A stretch of 64,000 bases of DNA from Alkaliphilus flagellatus (lineage in GTDB: Bacteria > Bacillota > Clostridia > Peptostreptococcales > Natronincolaceae), in assembly GCF_018919215.1 (NCBI RefSeq), contig NZ_JAHLQK010000001.1:1-64000 (forward strand), written 5' to 3'. The notes under the pieces were generated by a model. The model did no database searches. It saw only the letters and a list, made by a program, of their open reading frames with translations, and had not been told where the DNA came from. Made by a program: the position numbers and the translations under genes. This document shows positions 25,788 to 35,784 of this stretch, in pieces. Every line of letters starts with the position of its first letter. The stretch's first letter is position 1.

Positions 25788-27101
25788 ATGTTAACGAACC
25801 CAGTTATTTTATCTGTTCTTGTCATGACAATTTTATGTTTACTAAAGTTAAACGTAATACTTTCTCTACTAATAGCAGCTTTAGTAGGTGGGTTAGCAGC
25901 AGGAATGCCTATTGCTGACACTATGAAAGTTTTAATAGGTGGTATGGGAGGTAATTCGGAAACAGCTCTGAGTTATATTCTGTTAGGAGCTTTGGCTGCT
26001 GCTATTCATACTACTGGTGTTGCAGAAATATTAGCAAAGAAAACTTCTGGCTGGGTTAAGGGAAAAGGAATTATTTTAGTAGGAATTATCGCAATAGTAA
26101 GTATATTCTCACAAAATCTTATTCCTGTACACATTGCATTTATACCAATATTAATACCTCCACTGATTATGGTAATGAATAAGCTAAAAATAGATAGAAG
26201 AGCTGTTGCATGTGCATTGACATTTGGGTTAAAGGCTCCATATGTAGCACTCCCAGTTGGTTTTGGACTTATGTTTCATAACATTATAAGAGACGAGATG
26301 ATTGCAAATGGAATGCCGGTAGTTACTGGCGATATATGGAGAGTAATGTGGTTACCAGGACTTTCTATGGTAATAGGCTTATTAATAGCGATTCTATTTA
26401 CCTACAGAAAGCCTAGAGAATATGTAGACATTGAAGGGGAAGTTGATAAGGATACAAGTAAGGAAACAGAAGTTATAATTAAAATGAATAAAGCTCATTG
26501 GGTTTCACTAATTGGAGCGGTATCAGCTCTAGTGATTCAAATAAAATTTGAATCGCTACCTCTAGGTGCCATTGTAAGTCTAGCGATTATGGTTATATTT
26601 GGAGCTATTAGATGGAAGGATATTGATAGCATAATTAATAGCGGCATAGGTATGATGGGATTTATTGCATTCGTTATGCTTGTTGCTTCTGGGTATGGTG
26701 CAGTAATAAGAGAAACTGGAGGAGTTCAAGCTTTAGTAGAAGGTGCCGCAGGTCTTATGGGGGGAAGTAAGCTAATAGCTGCATCCATAATGGTTTTAGT
26801 TGGACTTATTATAACAATGGGTATTGGAACCTCATTTGGTACTATTCCAATAATTGCTGCCATTTATGTTCCTTTAGCATCTATAATAGGATTTAGTATA
26901 CCTGCAACTATTATATTAATTGGTACTGCTGCTGCATTAGGTGATGCAGGATCTCCAGCTTCCGATAGTACTCTAGGACCAACTGCAGGATTAAATGTGG
27001 ATGGTAAGCACGATCACATTTGGGATACATGTGTGCCGACTTTTATTCACTACAATATACCATTACTAATTGCAGGTATTTTAGGAGCTATGATTTTTTA
27101 A
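25788..27101 (+). CDS. Na+/H+ antiporter-family transporter (YuiF-like)
   Basis: A 437-residue polytopic protein with about twelve membrane segments. The pattern VLSVLVMTILCLLKLNVILSL..GGLAAGMP, GGMGGNSETALSYILLGALAAAI and GSPASDSTLGPTAGLNVDGKHDHIWDTCVPTF is that of the NhaC-like/YuiF family. Members are annotated as sodium-proton antiporters, and YuiF of Bacillus has been linked to histidine uptake. A strong GGAGGAGGAG site precedes the ATG. The substrate could be an amino acid rather than sodium. Confidence 0.82.
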   Translation: MLTNPVILSVLVMTILCLLKLNVILSLLIAALVGGLAAGMPIADTMKVLIGGMGGNSETALSYILLGALAAAIHTTGVAEILAKKTSGWVKGKGIILVGIIAIVSIFSQNLIPVHIAFIPILIPPLIMVMNKLKIDRRAVACALTFGLKAPYVALPVGFGLMFHNIIRDEMIANGMPVVTGDIWRVMWLPGLSMVIGLLIAILFTYRKPREYVDIEGEVDKDTSKETEVIIKMNKAHWVSLIGAVSALVIQIKFESLPLGAIVSLAIMVIFGAIRWKDIDSIINSGIGMMGFIAFVMLVASGYGAVIRETGGVQALVEGAAGLMGGSKLIAASIMVLVGLIITMGIGTSFGTIPIIAAIYVPLASIIGFSIPATIILIGTAAALGDAGSPASDSTLGPTAGLNVDGKHDHIWDTCVPTFIHYNIPLLIAGILGAMIF

Positions 27102-27173
27102 ATATATTTATTCTTCATGTAGATAGTTAATTGGATATGATGCTTAAAATATCCTTAGGTAATATAATAATCA

Positions 27174-27231
27174 AAATGCTCTTATACGGCTTGTTATTTA
27201 TAATTTTCGCCAGATAAGAGCATTTATTTTG
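27174..27231. terminator. Terminator between convergent genes
   Basis: AAATGCTCTTAT pairs with ATAAGAGCATTT around a 28-base loop, with T-rich flanks on both strands. It serves the transporter gene (+) and possibly the nuclease gene (-). Confidence 0.7.
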
Positions 27232-27270
27232 TTTAACACAGATTGTTTACATTACTTTAGCATATATTTA

Positions 27271-28908
27271 TTACTTTCTACTACCTAGTATCATACCTAA
27301 ATCTAAAAGTTCTCTTTGAAGCTCTATAAGCTTATTCTTCAATGTATCATATTCTTTTTCTAATAAGCTATCATCTATAAATTTATTAGTTTGGGAAGAT
27401 AGATTTTCAAATTGGTCGTAGACTTCTTGTAGTTCCTTTTTAATATTTTCCTTTCTTTTAATCGGTTCTAATATCTCACCAGAGTAAGCTTTTAGCACTT
27501 CGTTTTCTATTTGGAACATGTATCCCATATTAGGAATTATAGTAGACATATCTAGCTTTTTTTCAATAAGTTTTGAAAGTGTATTTAATGAATCTTCTTC
27601 ACCATGGACTAAAAATACTTTTTTAGGTTTTTTCTTAAAACCTTGTAGCCATTCTAAAATTCCAGGCTGATCTATATGACCAGAAAAACCTTCAACACTA
27701 TATATCTCAGATAGTACAGCTATTGTCTCGCCTAGTAGTTTTACAGACTTAGCACCATCTTTTAAAATACGTCCTAATGTTCCATTTGCCTGATAACCGA
27801 CAAATACAACACTATTTTTAGCTTTCCATAAATTATGCTTTAGATGATGACGTATTCTACCAGCTGTACACATTCCACTAGCAGATATGATAACTTTAGG
27901 AAAATCTGAATTGTTTAAAGCCATGGATTCTTTATAATCCCTAACAAAGTAAAGGTTTTCAAAGTCTAATGGATTATTACCACTTAAAATAATATCTTTA
28001 GCTTTTTCATCAAAAGAATAGGAATTCTTTTTAAAAATTTGAGTGGCAGAAATAGCCATAGGACTATCTATATATATGGGAACCTTCATAAATGTATCTA
28101 GATCATTGTTGTTTTCATAATATTGTTTTAGTTCATAAATTAATTCTTGAGTTCGTCCAACAGCAAATGAAGGGATTAGTACTGTTCCTCCCCGTAATAC
28201 GGTTTTATTTATAATATCCGTAAGCTTTTCCATTCGCTTTTCCACATTTTCATGAACCCTATTGCCGTAGGTAGATTCTAAAATAAGGTAGTCTGCATCT
28301 TCAATTATTTGTGGATCACGAATAAGAGGCTTATTTTTCATCCCTAAATCTCCTGAGAATACTATTTTTACAGTATCTTTATCTTCTTCAATCCATATTT
28401 CAATTATTGAAGATCCTAATATATGCCCTGCATCACGGAAACGTACAGATATTTCTTCATTTAATTTTATTTTTTGATCATATAGTGCAGATTCAAAATA
28501 ACGAAGGCTTAAAAGAGCATCTTCGATAGTATATAAGGGTTTAACTGGCGGTTTACCAGATCTTTTTCCTTTGCGATTTTCCCATTCTGTATCACTTTCT
28601 TGAATATGTGCACTATCCACTAGCATAATTTCACAAAGATCTTTGGTTGCTTTAGTACAGAGGATTTTCCCCTTAAAGCCTTCTTTAACAAGCTTTGGAA
28701 TTCTCCCACTATGATCTATATGGGAATGACTCAGAAGAAGAAAGTCTATTTCAGATGGATTAAATGAAAAATCATTCTTATTTAAAATTTCTAAATCCTC
28801 ACTGCCTTGGAATAATCCACAGTCTAATAAAATCTTATACTTATTTGATGTAATTAATATACTAGATCCAGTAACAACCTTTGCAGCTCCTAAAAATTGA
28901 ATTTTCAT
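27271..28908 (-). CDS. Metallo-beta-lactamase-fold beta-CASP ribonuclease
   Basis: A 545-residue protein. The MBL part has LLLSHSHIDHSGRIP (HxHxDH, near 58-68), the downstream RDAGHILGS and the FSGDLG motif for zinc ligands. The beta-CASP part shows LESTYGNR, then ISASGMCTAGRIRHHL and the VHGEE motif (near 429). Such enzymes are RNA endonucleases or exonucleases related to CPSF-73. The last 70 residues are charged and helical (coiled-coil like), beyond the usual core. AGAGGAGAG precedes the start on the minus strand. Confidence 0.9.
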   Translation of the reverse strand: MKIQFLGAAKVVTGSSILITSNKYKILLDCGLFQGSEDLEILNKNDFSFNPSEIDFLLLSHSHIDHSGRIPKLVKEGFKGKILCTKATKDLCEIMLVDSAHIQESDTEWENRKGKRSGKPPVKPLYTIEDALLSLRYFESALYDQKIKLNEEISVRFRDAGHILGSSIIEIWIEEDKDTVKIVFSGDLGMKNKPLIRDPQIIEDADYLILESTYGNRVHENVEKRMEKLTDIINKTVLRGGTVLIPSFAVGRTQELIYELKQYYENNNDLDTFMKVPIYIDSPMAISATQIFKKNSYSFDEKAKDIILSGNNPLDFENLYFVRDYKESMALNNSDFPKVIISASGMCTAGRIRHHLKHNLWKAKNSVVFVGYQANGTLGRILKDGAKSVKLLGETIAVLSEIYSVEGFSGHIDQPGILEWLQGFKKKPKKVFLVHGEEDSLNTLSKLIEKKLDMSTIIPNMGYMFQIENEVLKAYSGEILEPIKRKENIKKELQEVYDQFENLSSQTNKFIDDSLLEKEYDTLKNKLIELQRELLDLGMILGSRK

Positions 28909-28990
28909 AATTACAATCTCTCCTCTCTACCTAATATCATATATATCCAAAAAACGGGTTCTAGAATCACAATACATAATAAAAAGCTTT

Positions 28991-29020
28991 TTGACCTACT
29001 ATGCCAATTTAAGGCATAAT
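28991..29020 (+). promoter_or_regulatory. Candidate promoter of the chemoreceptor gene with internal palindrome
   Basis: TTGACC (28991-28996) and CATAAT (29015-29020) are 18 bases apart. TATGCC at 29000 pairs with GGCATA at 29013 across the spacer, so a repressor site could overlap the promoter. A second TTGACA occurs at 29031 with a TATAAT too close to be its partner. Confidence 0.4.
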
Positions 29021-29104
29021 ATCTATTTTTTTGACACTAAAGATGATATAATTAAGAAATATTATTAATATTCTAACATAAATAAAGAGAAGGTGGTTGG
29101 GAAA

Positions 29105-31144
29105 ATGACGGATATGAAAATGAGTATTAGGACAAAGATATTTTTAGTTGTTATACTTACTGTTAGCTTAGCCTTTTCAGTTGTTTCTGGAATTATTTAT
29201 ACTAATACAAAAAATATTTTAGTAGATAATATTAAAAATGAGTTAGGGTATGCTAGAGAAAATATTGCCGTTAGAACCGTAGATGTTCTATCTACAGCAG
29301 AAAAAAATATTCATCAATTGGATATGAACCATTACATAAAAGATTTCTTGGAACAAGACATGAATAAAGAGACTATTGATACAGTTGATGGGTATAGAAG
29401 TCTTGTTAATACATTAAAACTCATAAAGGATAGCAATGAGGATTTATTAAATGTTTATGTTGGAGTTGGAAAGATTAATCATTTAATTACCTATGATGAA
29501 TTTAAAACAGCATCAGACTATAGTACTAAGGATAGGGATTGGTATAAACAAGCAATTGCAAGTAATAATACTGTTATTACTGATCCATATATCGATGCCA
29601 TAACTAGAGAATTGGTTCTTACTGTCAGCACTCCTATATATAGTAAGGATGGAAAGATTATTGCTGTTGCAGGGGTAGATATTACTTTAGATAGAATTTC
29701 ACAAATTTTAAGCAGTTTTACTTATAACGAAAGTGGACATGCCATATTGTTAGATAGTCAGTCAAGATTTGTTTATCATAATAATAAAGATATGATACTA
29801 GAGAAAGATATTAATGATTTAGAAAACGGATGGGAGAATGTTTCAGAAGTTGTTTCAGCGGGAAATCCCTATGTGGATAAATTTATTATAGACGGAGAGG
29901 AAACTTACATATCTTACACACCAGTAGGCAATAGTAAGTGGGGTGCTATTCTTGTAGTACCAGTTAAAGAAGCAGAGGGAAGTCTAATATCATTCCGTAA
30001 TATTTTTATTATTTCTATGCTTTCCGCTATTATTATATTATCGATTATGCTTTATGTATTAACAAAAAATATTTTAAAACAAATACCTACTCTTTTAGAA
30101 TCCTACGAAAAGGCTAAAGCAGGAGATTTAACGGTTCAAGCTAAAACATTTTCAAATGATGAGATTAGCAAATTAGCAAGTGGTTTTAATCAAATGATAG
30201 AATCTCAACGAAATGTTATTACAAAAGTAATAGATGAAGCAAACAATATTATAGATGTGTTTAACAATGCAGAAAAAAATATTTACGAATTAAATGGAAG
30301 TATCGAAGAAGTATCTGCTACAACAGAGCAAATTTCAGCAGGTATGGAGCAGACAGCTGCATCCATGGAGGAGATGAGCGCAACTTCTATGGAGATTGAA
30401 AATGCTATAGAAACTATGACAAAACAGATAGAAGATGGACTTATATCTGCTAAGGAAATAAGTAATAGGGCCAATGAGCTAAAGCAAAATGCTATAACTT
30501 CTTCCAAAACAGCAAATGATATGTATGTAGGTACACAGGAAAAACTACTAAAAGCTATTTTGGATTCTAAAGCCATTGATGAAATAAGGGTGCTTTCTGA
30601 TGCTATTTTAATGATAACATCCCAAACTAATCTTTTAGCATTAAATGCAGCTATTGAAGCAGCTAGAGCTGGAGAGGCTGGAAAAGGATTTGCAGTAGTA
30701 GCTGATGAAATTAGAAAACTTGCAGAGGACTCTGAAAAAGCTGTTACAGAGATTCAAGATACTACAGGTGTAGTTTTAACTGCTGTTGATAATCTAGTAG
30801 AAAGCTCAAAGCAAATATTAGAGTTTATGGATAAACAGGTTATTAAAGACTATGGAGTTTTAGCAGAAACAGGAGAACAATATAGTAAAGATGCTACCTA
30901 TATTGAAGAATTATTATATAACTTTGATGTGACAGCAGAACATTTCTTACTATCTATCCAATCTATGTTAACAGCTATTAATGAGGTAACTATGGCTACT
31001 AATGAAGGTGCAGAAGGTACCACTAATATTGCCCAAAGAAACTCTGATGTAATGCATAGGTCGAATGAAATTGTTAATCAAATTGGGGATATAAAAAAAG
31101 GCGCAGAAGGTTTATTGGAATCTATTTCTAAGTTTCGAGTATAA
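29105..31144 (+). CDS. Methyl-accepting chemotaxis protein with dCache sensor
   Basis: A 679-residue receptor. The first membrane helix is at about 9-32, an extracellular dCache-type sensor follows (about 35-280, with [28 protein letters not shown] and AVAGVDITL), then a second helix near 295-320 and a HAMP (about 325-375). The cytoplasmic hairpin tip is [21 protein letters not shown] with the conserved [17 protein letters not shown] and D..T motifs suggest an amino-acid ligand. ATG 29105 is taken because GAAGGTGG lies at a normal distance; GTG 29093 is an alternative. Confidence 0.92.
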   Translation: MTDMKMSIRTKIFLVVILTVSLAFSVVSGIIYTNTKNILVDNIKNELGYARENIAVRTVDVLSTAEKNIHQLDMNHYIKDFLEQDMNKETIDTVDGYRSLVNTLKLIKDSNEDLLNVYVGVGKINHLITYDEFKTASDYSTKDRDWYKQAIASNNTVITDPYIDAITRELVLTVSTPIYSKDGKIIAVAGVDITLDRISQILSSFTYNESGHAILLDSQSRFVYHNNKDMILEKDINDLENGWENVSEVVSAGNPYVDKFIIDGEETYISYTPVGNSKWGAILVVPVKEAEGSLISFRNIFIISMLSAIIILSIMLYVLTKNILKQIPTLLESYEKAKAGDLTVQAKTFSNDEISKLASGFNQMIESQRNVITKVIDEANNIIDVFNNAEKNIYELNGSIEEVSATTEQISAGMEQTAASMEEMSATSMEIENAIETMTKQIEDGLISAKEISNRANELKQNAITSSKTANDMYVGTQEKLLKAILDSKAIDEIRVLSDAILMITSQTNLLALNAAIEAARAGEAGKGFAVVADEIRKLAEDSEKAVTEIQDTTGVVLTAVDNLVESSKQILEFMDKQVIKDYGVLAETGEQYSKDATYIEELLYNFDVTAEHFLLSIQSMLTAINEVTMATNEGAEGTTNIAQRNSDVMHRSNEIVNQIGDIKKGAEGLLESISKFRV

Positions 31145-31152
31145 TAGTTAGT

Positions 31153-31191
31153 AAAGAAAGGCTCATTTTAGATGAGTCTTTCTTTATTTTT
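31153..31191 (+). terminator. Terminator of the chemoreceptor gene
   Basis: AAAGAAAGGCTCAT pairs with ATGAGTCTTTCTTT (one G-T pair), followed by ATTTTTAT. Confidence 0.88.
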
Positions 31192-31328
31192 ATCATAATA
31201 TAACCGTGATAGTAACTGAGCATTTATAGTTTTTTATTTTGGAGATAAAGGTTTTTTACTAGTTATATAGAACTAAAATAATAGCAGCGCTTTGCTAAAT
31301 TGTTAGCATTCATAAAGGAGTGGTGGTA

Positions 31329-32492
31329 TTGGTAAAATCAATAACAGAAAAAGAAAGAATAATTGAAATTGATATTATCAGAGGAATTGCAATTCTAGGG
31401 ATTTTCTTTGTAAACTTTCCAGAAATGATAATAGCACCTTTGCAAATGGTAAAATATTCAGGTTTAGATGCCTTTATTAGATTGCTTTATAATTTACTTA
31501 TCCAAACAAAGTTCTACACTATTTTCTCATTTTTATTTGGATTAGGATTTTATATTTTTATGAGCAGAGCAGAATCCAGAGGAGATAAAATGTACAAGTT
31601 ATTTTTTAGAAGGTTATTTTTTCTATTTATCTTTGGATTTGTACACTTCGCTTTTCTATGGCATGGAGATATTTTAAATATGTATGCTTTAGTAGGAGTA
31701 TGGCTACTTTTATTTTATAGCAGGAAGCCAAAAACTATATTAATTTGGGCAGTAGTACTTTTAGTAATTGCAGTTATTTTCAATGGGTTTATTTATTTAG
31801 GTCCTGTCTTAAGTGAATTTTTAGATGAAGCCTTAGTGCAAGAAGGGCTAACACACTATAACCCTTTACAAGGCTGGATGCAAAAAGTAGCTTATAGAAT
31901 TAGCTTGTTTAGTGATAGGTCTATTACAAGTGCTATTGGTTATACACCAGAGATTTTGTCTATGTTTTTATTCGGATTATATGTAGGAAAGATCAAGTTC
32001 TTTAACCGATTAGAAGAGTTTACTCCTAGAATAAAGAAGGCACAGATTGTATCATTGATATTATCATTTGTATTATTTATACCAATGGTTAATCTATATT
32101 TAAATTCAACAGACTATCAGCTTCAAAGTGCATACTTCTTTGTTTGGTTAAGTGGTAAGACAATGGCTGTTTTCTATATTTCCACAATATTATTGCTTAA
32201 TAGAAAAGAGAAATGTCAAAAGATGTTGAAACCATTTAGTTATGTTGGTAAAATGGCATTAACAAACTATATAGGACAAACTATTTTTACTGCTGTTATT
32301 TTTTCTATATTATTTAAAAATACGGCAATAATTCCACTATGGTTAAGTGTTTTATACTGTCCACTGTTTTATGTAATACAGGTTAAGTTTAGTAAGTGGT
32401 GGCTTTCTAATCATAGTATGGGACCTTTAGAGTGGGTGTGGAGGTATGCGACTTACTTCAAGAAGGATTATAAATTAGGAAAAAGTAATTAA
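31329..32492 (+). CDS. DUF418-family membrane protein
   Basis: A roughly 387-residue protein with about eight to ten membrane helices. The N-terminal RIIEIDIIRGIAILGIFFVNF and the C-terminal block (PFSYVGKMALTNYIGQT, then GPLEWVWRYATY) are the YeiB/DUF418 signature. The function is unresolved; transport or cell-envelope modification has been suggested for the family. TTG 31329, eight bases after AGGAG, is the likely start; GTG codons at 31320 and 31323 are too close to the ribosome site. Confidence 0.83.
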   Translation: MVKSITEKERIIEIDIIRGIAILGIFFVNFPEMIIAPLQMVKYSGLDAFIRLLYNLLIQTKFYTIFSFLFGLGFYIFMSRAESRGDKMYKLFFRRLFFLFIFGFVHFAFLWHGDILNMYALVGVWLLLFYSRKPKTILIWAVVLLVIAVIFNGFIYLGPVLSEFLDEALVQEGLTHYNPLQGWMQKVAYRISLFSDRSITSAIGYTPEILSMFLFGLYVGKIKFFNRLEEFTPRIKKAQIVSLILSFVLFIPMVNLYLNSTDYQLQSAYFFVWLSGKTMAVFYISTILLLNRKEKCQKMLKPFSYVGKMALTNYIGQTIFTAVIFSILFKNTAIIPLWLSVLYCPLFYVIQVKFSKWWLSNHSMGPLEWVWRYATYFKKDYKLGKSN

Positions 32493-32523
32493 TAGAACAG
32501 ATTTGTTTGGGAGGAAAATAATT

Positions 32524-33021
32524 ATGGATACAAAAGAAAAAAAGGTATATGAAACTTTAGATATGTTAAACATTCCTTATGATAGATATACACATCCAGC
32601 TGTAAGTACTATTGCAGAAATAGAAGAATACGATGTAAAGGGTGATAATATTGCCCATTGCAAAAACTTATTTTTACGTAATTCTAAGGGAGATAAACAT
32701 TATTTAGTTGTAATTGAAAGCCATAAAAAGTCAAGTACTAAAGATTTAGCAAAGCAGATTGAAAGTACAAGATTAAGCTTTGCATCTCCAGAGAGAATGG
32801 AAAAATATTTAGGTCTTGAACCAGGTTCAGTTTCACCATTTGGACTAATTAATGATGAAAATAAAGAAGTTGAGCTATTAATTGATAATGATCTAGCCAC
32901 AAGAGAAAAGATTACATTTCATCCCAATATTAATACTGCCAGTGTAACTATAAGCTATGATGATTTTCAAAAGTATATTAAATGGTGTGGTAATAGGGTT
33001 AAATATGTGGAAGTTAAATAG
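32524..33021 (+). CDS. YbaK/ProXp-type aminoacyl-tRNA deacylase
   Basis: A 165-residue editing domain that hydrolyses mischarged Ala- or Cys-tRNA(Pro). HCKNLFLRN (with the catalytic-site Lys), SFASPERMEKYLGLEPGSVSPFGL and HPNINTASV are the family landmarks and fit the PrdX/ProXp-ala subgroup. ATG 32524 is preceded by GGGAGGAAA. It is a free-standing protein in trans to prolyl-tRNA synthetase. It sits 31 bases after the DUF418 gene. Confidence 0.9.
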   Translation: MDTKEKKVYETLDMLNIPYDRYTHPAVSTIAEIEEYDVKGDNIAHCKNLFLRNSKGDKHYLVVIESHKKSSTKDLAKQIESTRLSFASPERMEKYLGLEPGSVSPFGLINDENKEVELLIDNDLATREKITFHPNINTASVTISYDDFQKYIKWCGNRVKYVEVK

Positions 33022-33058
33022 TATAATTATTAGTAAGGTTAAGGTTGTGATATAGATT

Positions 33059-33754
33059 ATGTATCATGTTATGATAGTAGAAGATGATAAAAAGATAGCT
33101 AGTTTAATTCAAAGTCATGTAGAAAGATATGGCTACGAGGCATATATAGTTGAAGATTATTCTAATATTAAGAGCGAGTTTATAAAACATAATCCCCATA
33201 TTGTTTTAATGGATATTAACCTTCCATTTTATGATGGTTTTTATTGGTGTAGGGATATTAGAACTATTTCTAAGGCACCTATTATATTTATATCTGCAAG
33301 AAGTTCTGACATGGATCAAGTTATGGCAATTGAAAATGGCGGAGATGACTATATTACAAAGCCATTTTCCTATGATGTCTTAATTGCAAAAATTAAAAGT
33401 GCATTAAGACGAGTTTATGGAGAGTATTCGGAGAACAATAATAGTGAGGTATATGAAGTAAAAGGCTTGTATTTAAATATTAATCAAAACACCTTAGAGT
33501 TTAATGGAATCAAAATAGAGTTAAGTAAAAAAGAGTTTCTTTTAATACATTCTTTGCTTAAGAAGCCTAATACTATTATTTCAAGGGATGAACTTTTAGA
33601 AATATTATGGGATGATGTAGATTTTGTTGATGATAATACTTTATCTGTTAACATTACTAGAGTTAGAAAAAGATTAGAGGAACTTGGAATTAGGAATGCT
33701 ATAGAGACAAAGAGAGGGCAGGGTTATTCCATTACAATTAATTGGGATATTTAA
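33059..33754 (+). CDS. OmpR-family response regulator (BceR-like)
   Basis: A 231-residue regulator. The receiver domain has acidic EDD at 8-10, the phosphorylated Asp in VLMDINLPFYDG (near 52), and Lys in DYITKPF (near 102). A winged helix follows, ending in TKRGQGYSI. The kinase, ATPase and permease genes that follow form a Bce/Psd-type detoxification set, so it likely activates the transporter genes on antimicrobial peptide exposure. Confidence 0.92.
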   Translation: MYHVMIVEDDKKIASLIQSHVERYGYEAYIVEDYSNIKSEFIKHNPHIVLMDINLPFYDGFYWCRDIRTISKAPIIFISARSSDMDQVMAIENGGDDYITKPFSYDVLIAKIKSALRRVYGEYSENNNSEVYEVKGLYLNINQNTLEFNGIKIELSKKEFLLIHSLLKKPNTIISRDELLEILWDDVDFVDDNTLSVNITRVRKRLEELGIRNAIETKRGQGYSITINWDI

Positions 33755-33782
33755 TAGAAAGTTCTCGAAAGCAGGTGTGTAA

Positions 33783-34835
33783 GTGAACTTTAAAAAATAT
33801 TTAATGGATAAACTATTATATATTTTCTTCTTTTATATAAACATTATTGTTGTTATTTTAGTTATGCATTTAAGTTTAACAATTTCCCTTGGCCTTTATC
33901 CAATGGAGAATATTAGTTATGCATTTATTTTATCTACCGTATTTTTAATACTTTTTCTTATAATTGATTATAGTAGAAAGCGACCATTCTATAAGAGCTT
34001 AAATAACATTAAAAGTTCTAGTAATGGAATAGAAAATATGCTAGGAGTAGGCGAAATACGTAGTAGAGAACATTTGATATATAGGGATATTTTGTTTAAT
34101 AATTATAAATACTATAAAGACTATTTAGATAAATACGAGGAGAATCAAAGACAGTATATATATTTTACGAATCAGTGGGTACATCAAATGAAAACTCCAG
34201 TATCCGTTATTAATTTACTTCTACAGGATAAAAATACTAAGAATTTTAATGAAGTTTTACAAAGCATAGAGGAAGAAAATGAAAAGCTCTCTCAGGGTCT
34301 TGAAATGATGCTGTATAATACTAGATTAAGCCAGTTTAATTTAGATTTTAAAGTAGAACAAATTGATGTTTTAAGTATAGTTCGAGAGGTTATTAATGAT
34401 CATAAAAAACTATTAATTAAGTATTCTATTTTTCCTAAGTTAGAAGGTGAAAAGGAATTAATAGTTGAGACCGATAGGAAATGGCTTCGATTTGTTATTA
34501 ATCAGATTTTAAATAATGCTATGAAATATTCAAAGGGTATAAATAAGGATAATAAGTCAATTATAATTAAAGCAAAGAAAGAGCATAACCGTTATATTAT
34601 TTCCATTATGGATGAGGGTGTAGGTATTCCACAGCAGGATTTAAGAAGGGTTTTTGACCCGTTTTTTACAGGAGAAAATGGCAGGAAATTCTCAGAATCT
34701 ACAGGTATGGGAATGTATTTAGCTAAAAAAATATGTTCTAATTTAGGTCATCGCATTACTGTAGAATCTGAGGAAGGAAAATGGACACAGTTTTCTATAG
34801 TATTTTATAGCGGAGGAAGTATATTTAAGATGTAG
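33783..34835 (+). CDS. Intramembrane-sensing histidine kinase (BceS-like)
   Basis: A 350-residue kinase with two close membrane helices (about 9-32 and 42-62), a very short extracellular loop and no sensory domain. The phosphorylation site is in WVHQMKTPVSVI (near 138), followed by N-box NQILNNAMKYS, DEGVGIP and GTGMG-like STGMGMYLAKK. This layout is that of BceS kinases, which read the state of the partner ABC transporter. The start is GTG 33783. A terminator separates it from the transporter genes. Confidence 0.92.
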   Translation: MNFKKYLMDKLLYIFFFYINIIVVILVMHLSLTISLGLYPMENISYAFILSTVFLILFLIIDYSRKRPFYKSLNNIKSSSNGIENMLGVGEIRSREHLIYRDILFNNYKYYKDYLDKYEENQRQYIYFTNQWVHQMKTPVSVINLLLQDKNTKNFNEVLQSIEEENEKLSQGLEMMLYNTRLSQFNLDFKVEQIDVLSIVREVINDHKKLLIKYSIFPKLEGEKELIVETDRKWLRFVINQILNNAMKYSKGINKDNKSIIIKAKKEHNRYIISIMDEGVGIPQQDLRRVFDPFFTGENGRKFSESTGMGMYLAKKICSNLGHRITVESEEGKWTQFSIVFYSGGSIFKM

Positions 34836-34891
34836 TCTTTCAACTATTAAAAAGTTTCTTTCAAAATTGTAAGAATAGTAATTAGTTGTGA

Positions 34892-34928
34892 AAGGGAAAT
34901 CGATACTAGGATTTCTCTTATTTTTTTA
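34892..34928 (+). terminator. Terminator between kinase and transporter genes
   Basis: AAGGGAAATC pairs with GATTTCTCTT (one G-T), followed by ATTTTTTTATA. The transporter genes therefore probably have their own promoter in the next 90 bases. Confidence 0.75.
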
Positions 34929-35016
34929 TAATATAAGAAGAAAGTAAGAGAGGGTAAGTTCCTTATAATCTAAAAATATATTTTATTATATTATAGAAAA
35001 AACGGAGGTAGAAACT

Positions 35017-35784
35017 ATGTCAATCTTAAAGGTAGCAAACTTAACTAAAGTTTATGGAAATAAAAAGAGTGGTTTAACTGTTAAAGCATTAGACAAATTT
35101 AATATGTCTGTAGAGGATGGAGAGTTTGTAGGTGTAATGGGACCTTCAGGTAGTGGAAAAACTACACTTTTAAATATTCTTGCAACTATTGATACTCCTT
35201 CATCTGGAGAATTGTTTATTAATGGAACTAATCCTAGTAAGTTAAGAGAAAAGGAATCAGCCCTATTTAGAAGAAGAGAGTTAGGCTTTATATTTCAAGA
35301 CTTTAACCTATTAGACACATTATCTATTAAGGAGAATATAATACTTCCTTTAGTGTTGGACAAGTTAAAGATTAAGGAAATTAATCAAAGAGTAATGGAT
35401 ATAGCTTCAATTTTAAATATTGTAGATATATTAGAAAAAAGACCCTATGAGGTATCAGGAGGACAGCAGCAAAGAGCTGCTTGTGCAAGGGCATTAGTTC
35501 ATAATCCTTCTATTATTTTAGCTGACGAGCCTACAGGAAATTTAGACTCAAAGGCTTCTAATGATGTTATGGAATCCCTAAGAAAATTAAATGAAACTAA
35601 AAAAGCTACTATTGCAATGGTAACCCACGATCCATTTGCTGCAAGCTTTTGCGACAGAATTATTATGATTAAAGATGGAAAGTTCTTTCTAGAGATAGTT
35701 AAGGGTTCAAATAGACAGGCATTTTTTAAGCAAATATTAGATTCCCTTTCAGTGTTAGGGGGTAACTATAATGACATTGCGTAG
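35017..35784 (+). CDS. Bce-type ABC transporter ATP-binding protein
   Basis: A 255-residue MacB/LolD-class ATPase. Walker A is GPSGSGKTT, the Q-loop follows IFQDFNLLD, the signature is VSGGQQQR, and Walker B is IILADEPTGNLDSK. It drives removal of peptide antibiotics from lipid II-cycle targets with the permease that follows; the genes overlap by 14 bases. CGGAGG precedes ATG 35017. Confidence 0.94.
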   Translation: MSILKVANLTKVYGNKKSGLTVKALDKFNMSVEDGEFVGVMGPSGSGKTTLLNILATIDTPSSGELFINGTNPSKLREKESALFRRRELGFIFQDFNLLDTLSIKENIILPLVLDKLKIKEINQRVMDIASILNIVDILEKRPYEVSGGQQQRAACARALVHNPSIILADEPTGNLDSKASNDVMESLRKLNETKKATIAMVTHDPFAASFCDRIIMIKDGKFFLEIVKGSNRQAFFKQILDSLSVLGGNYNDIA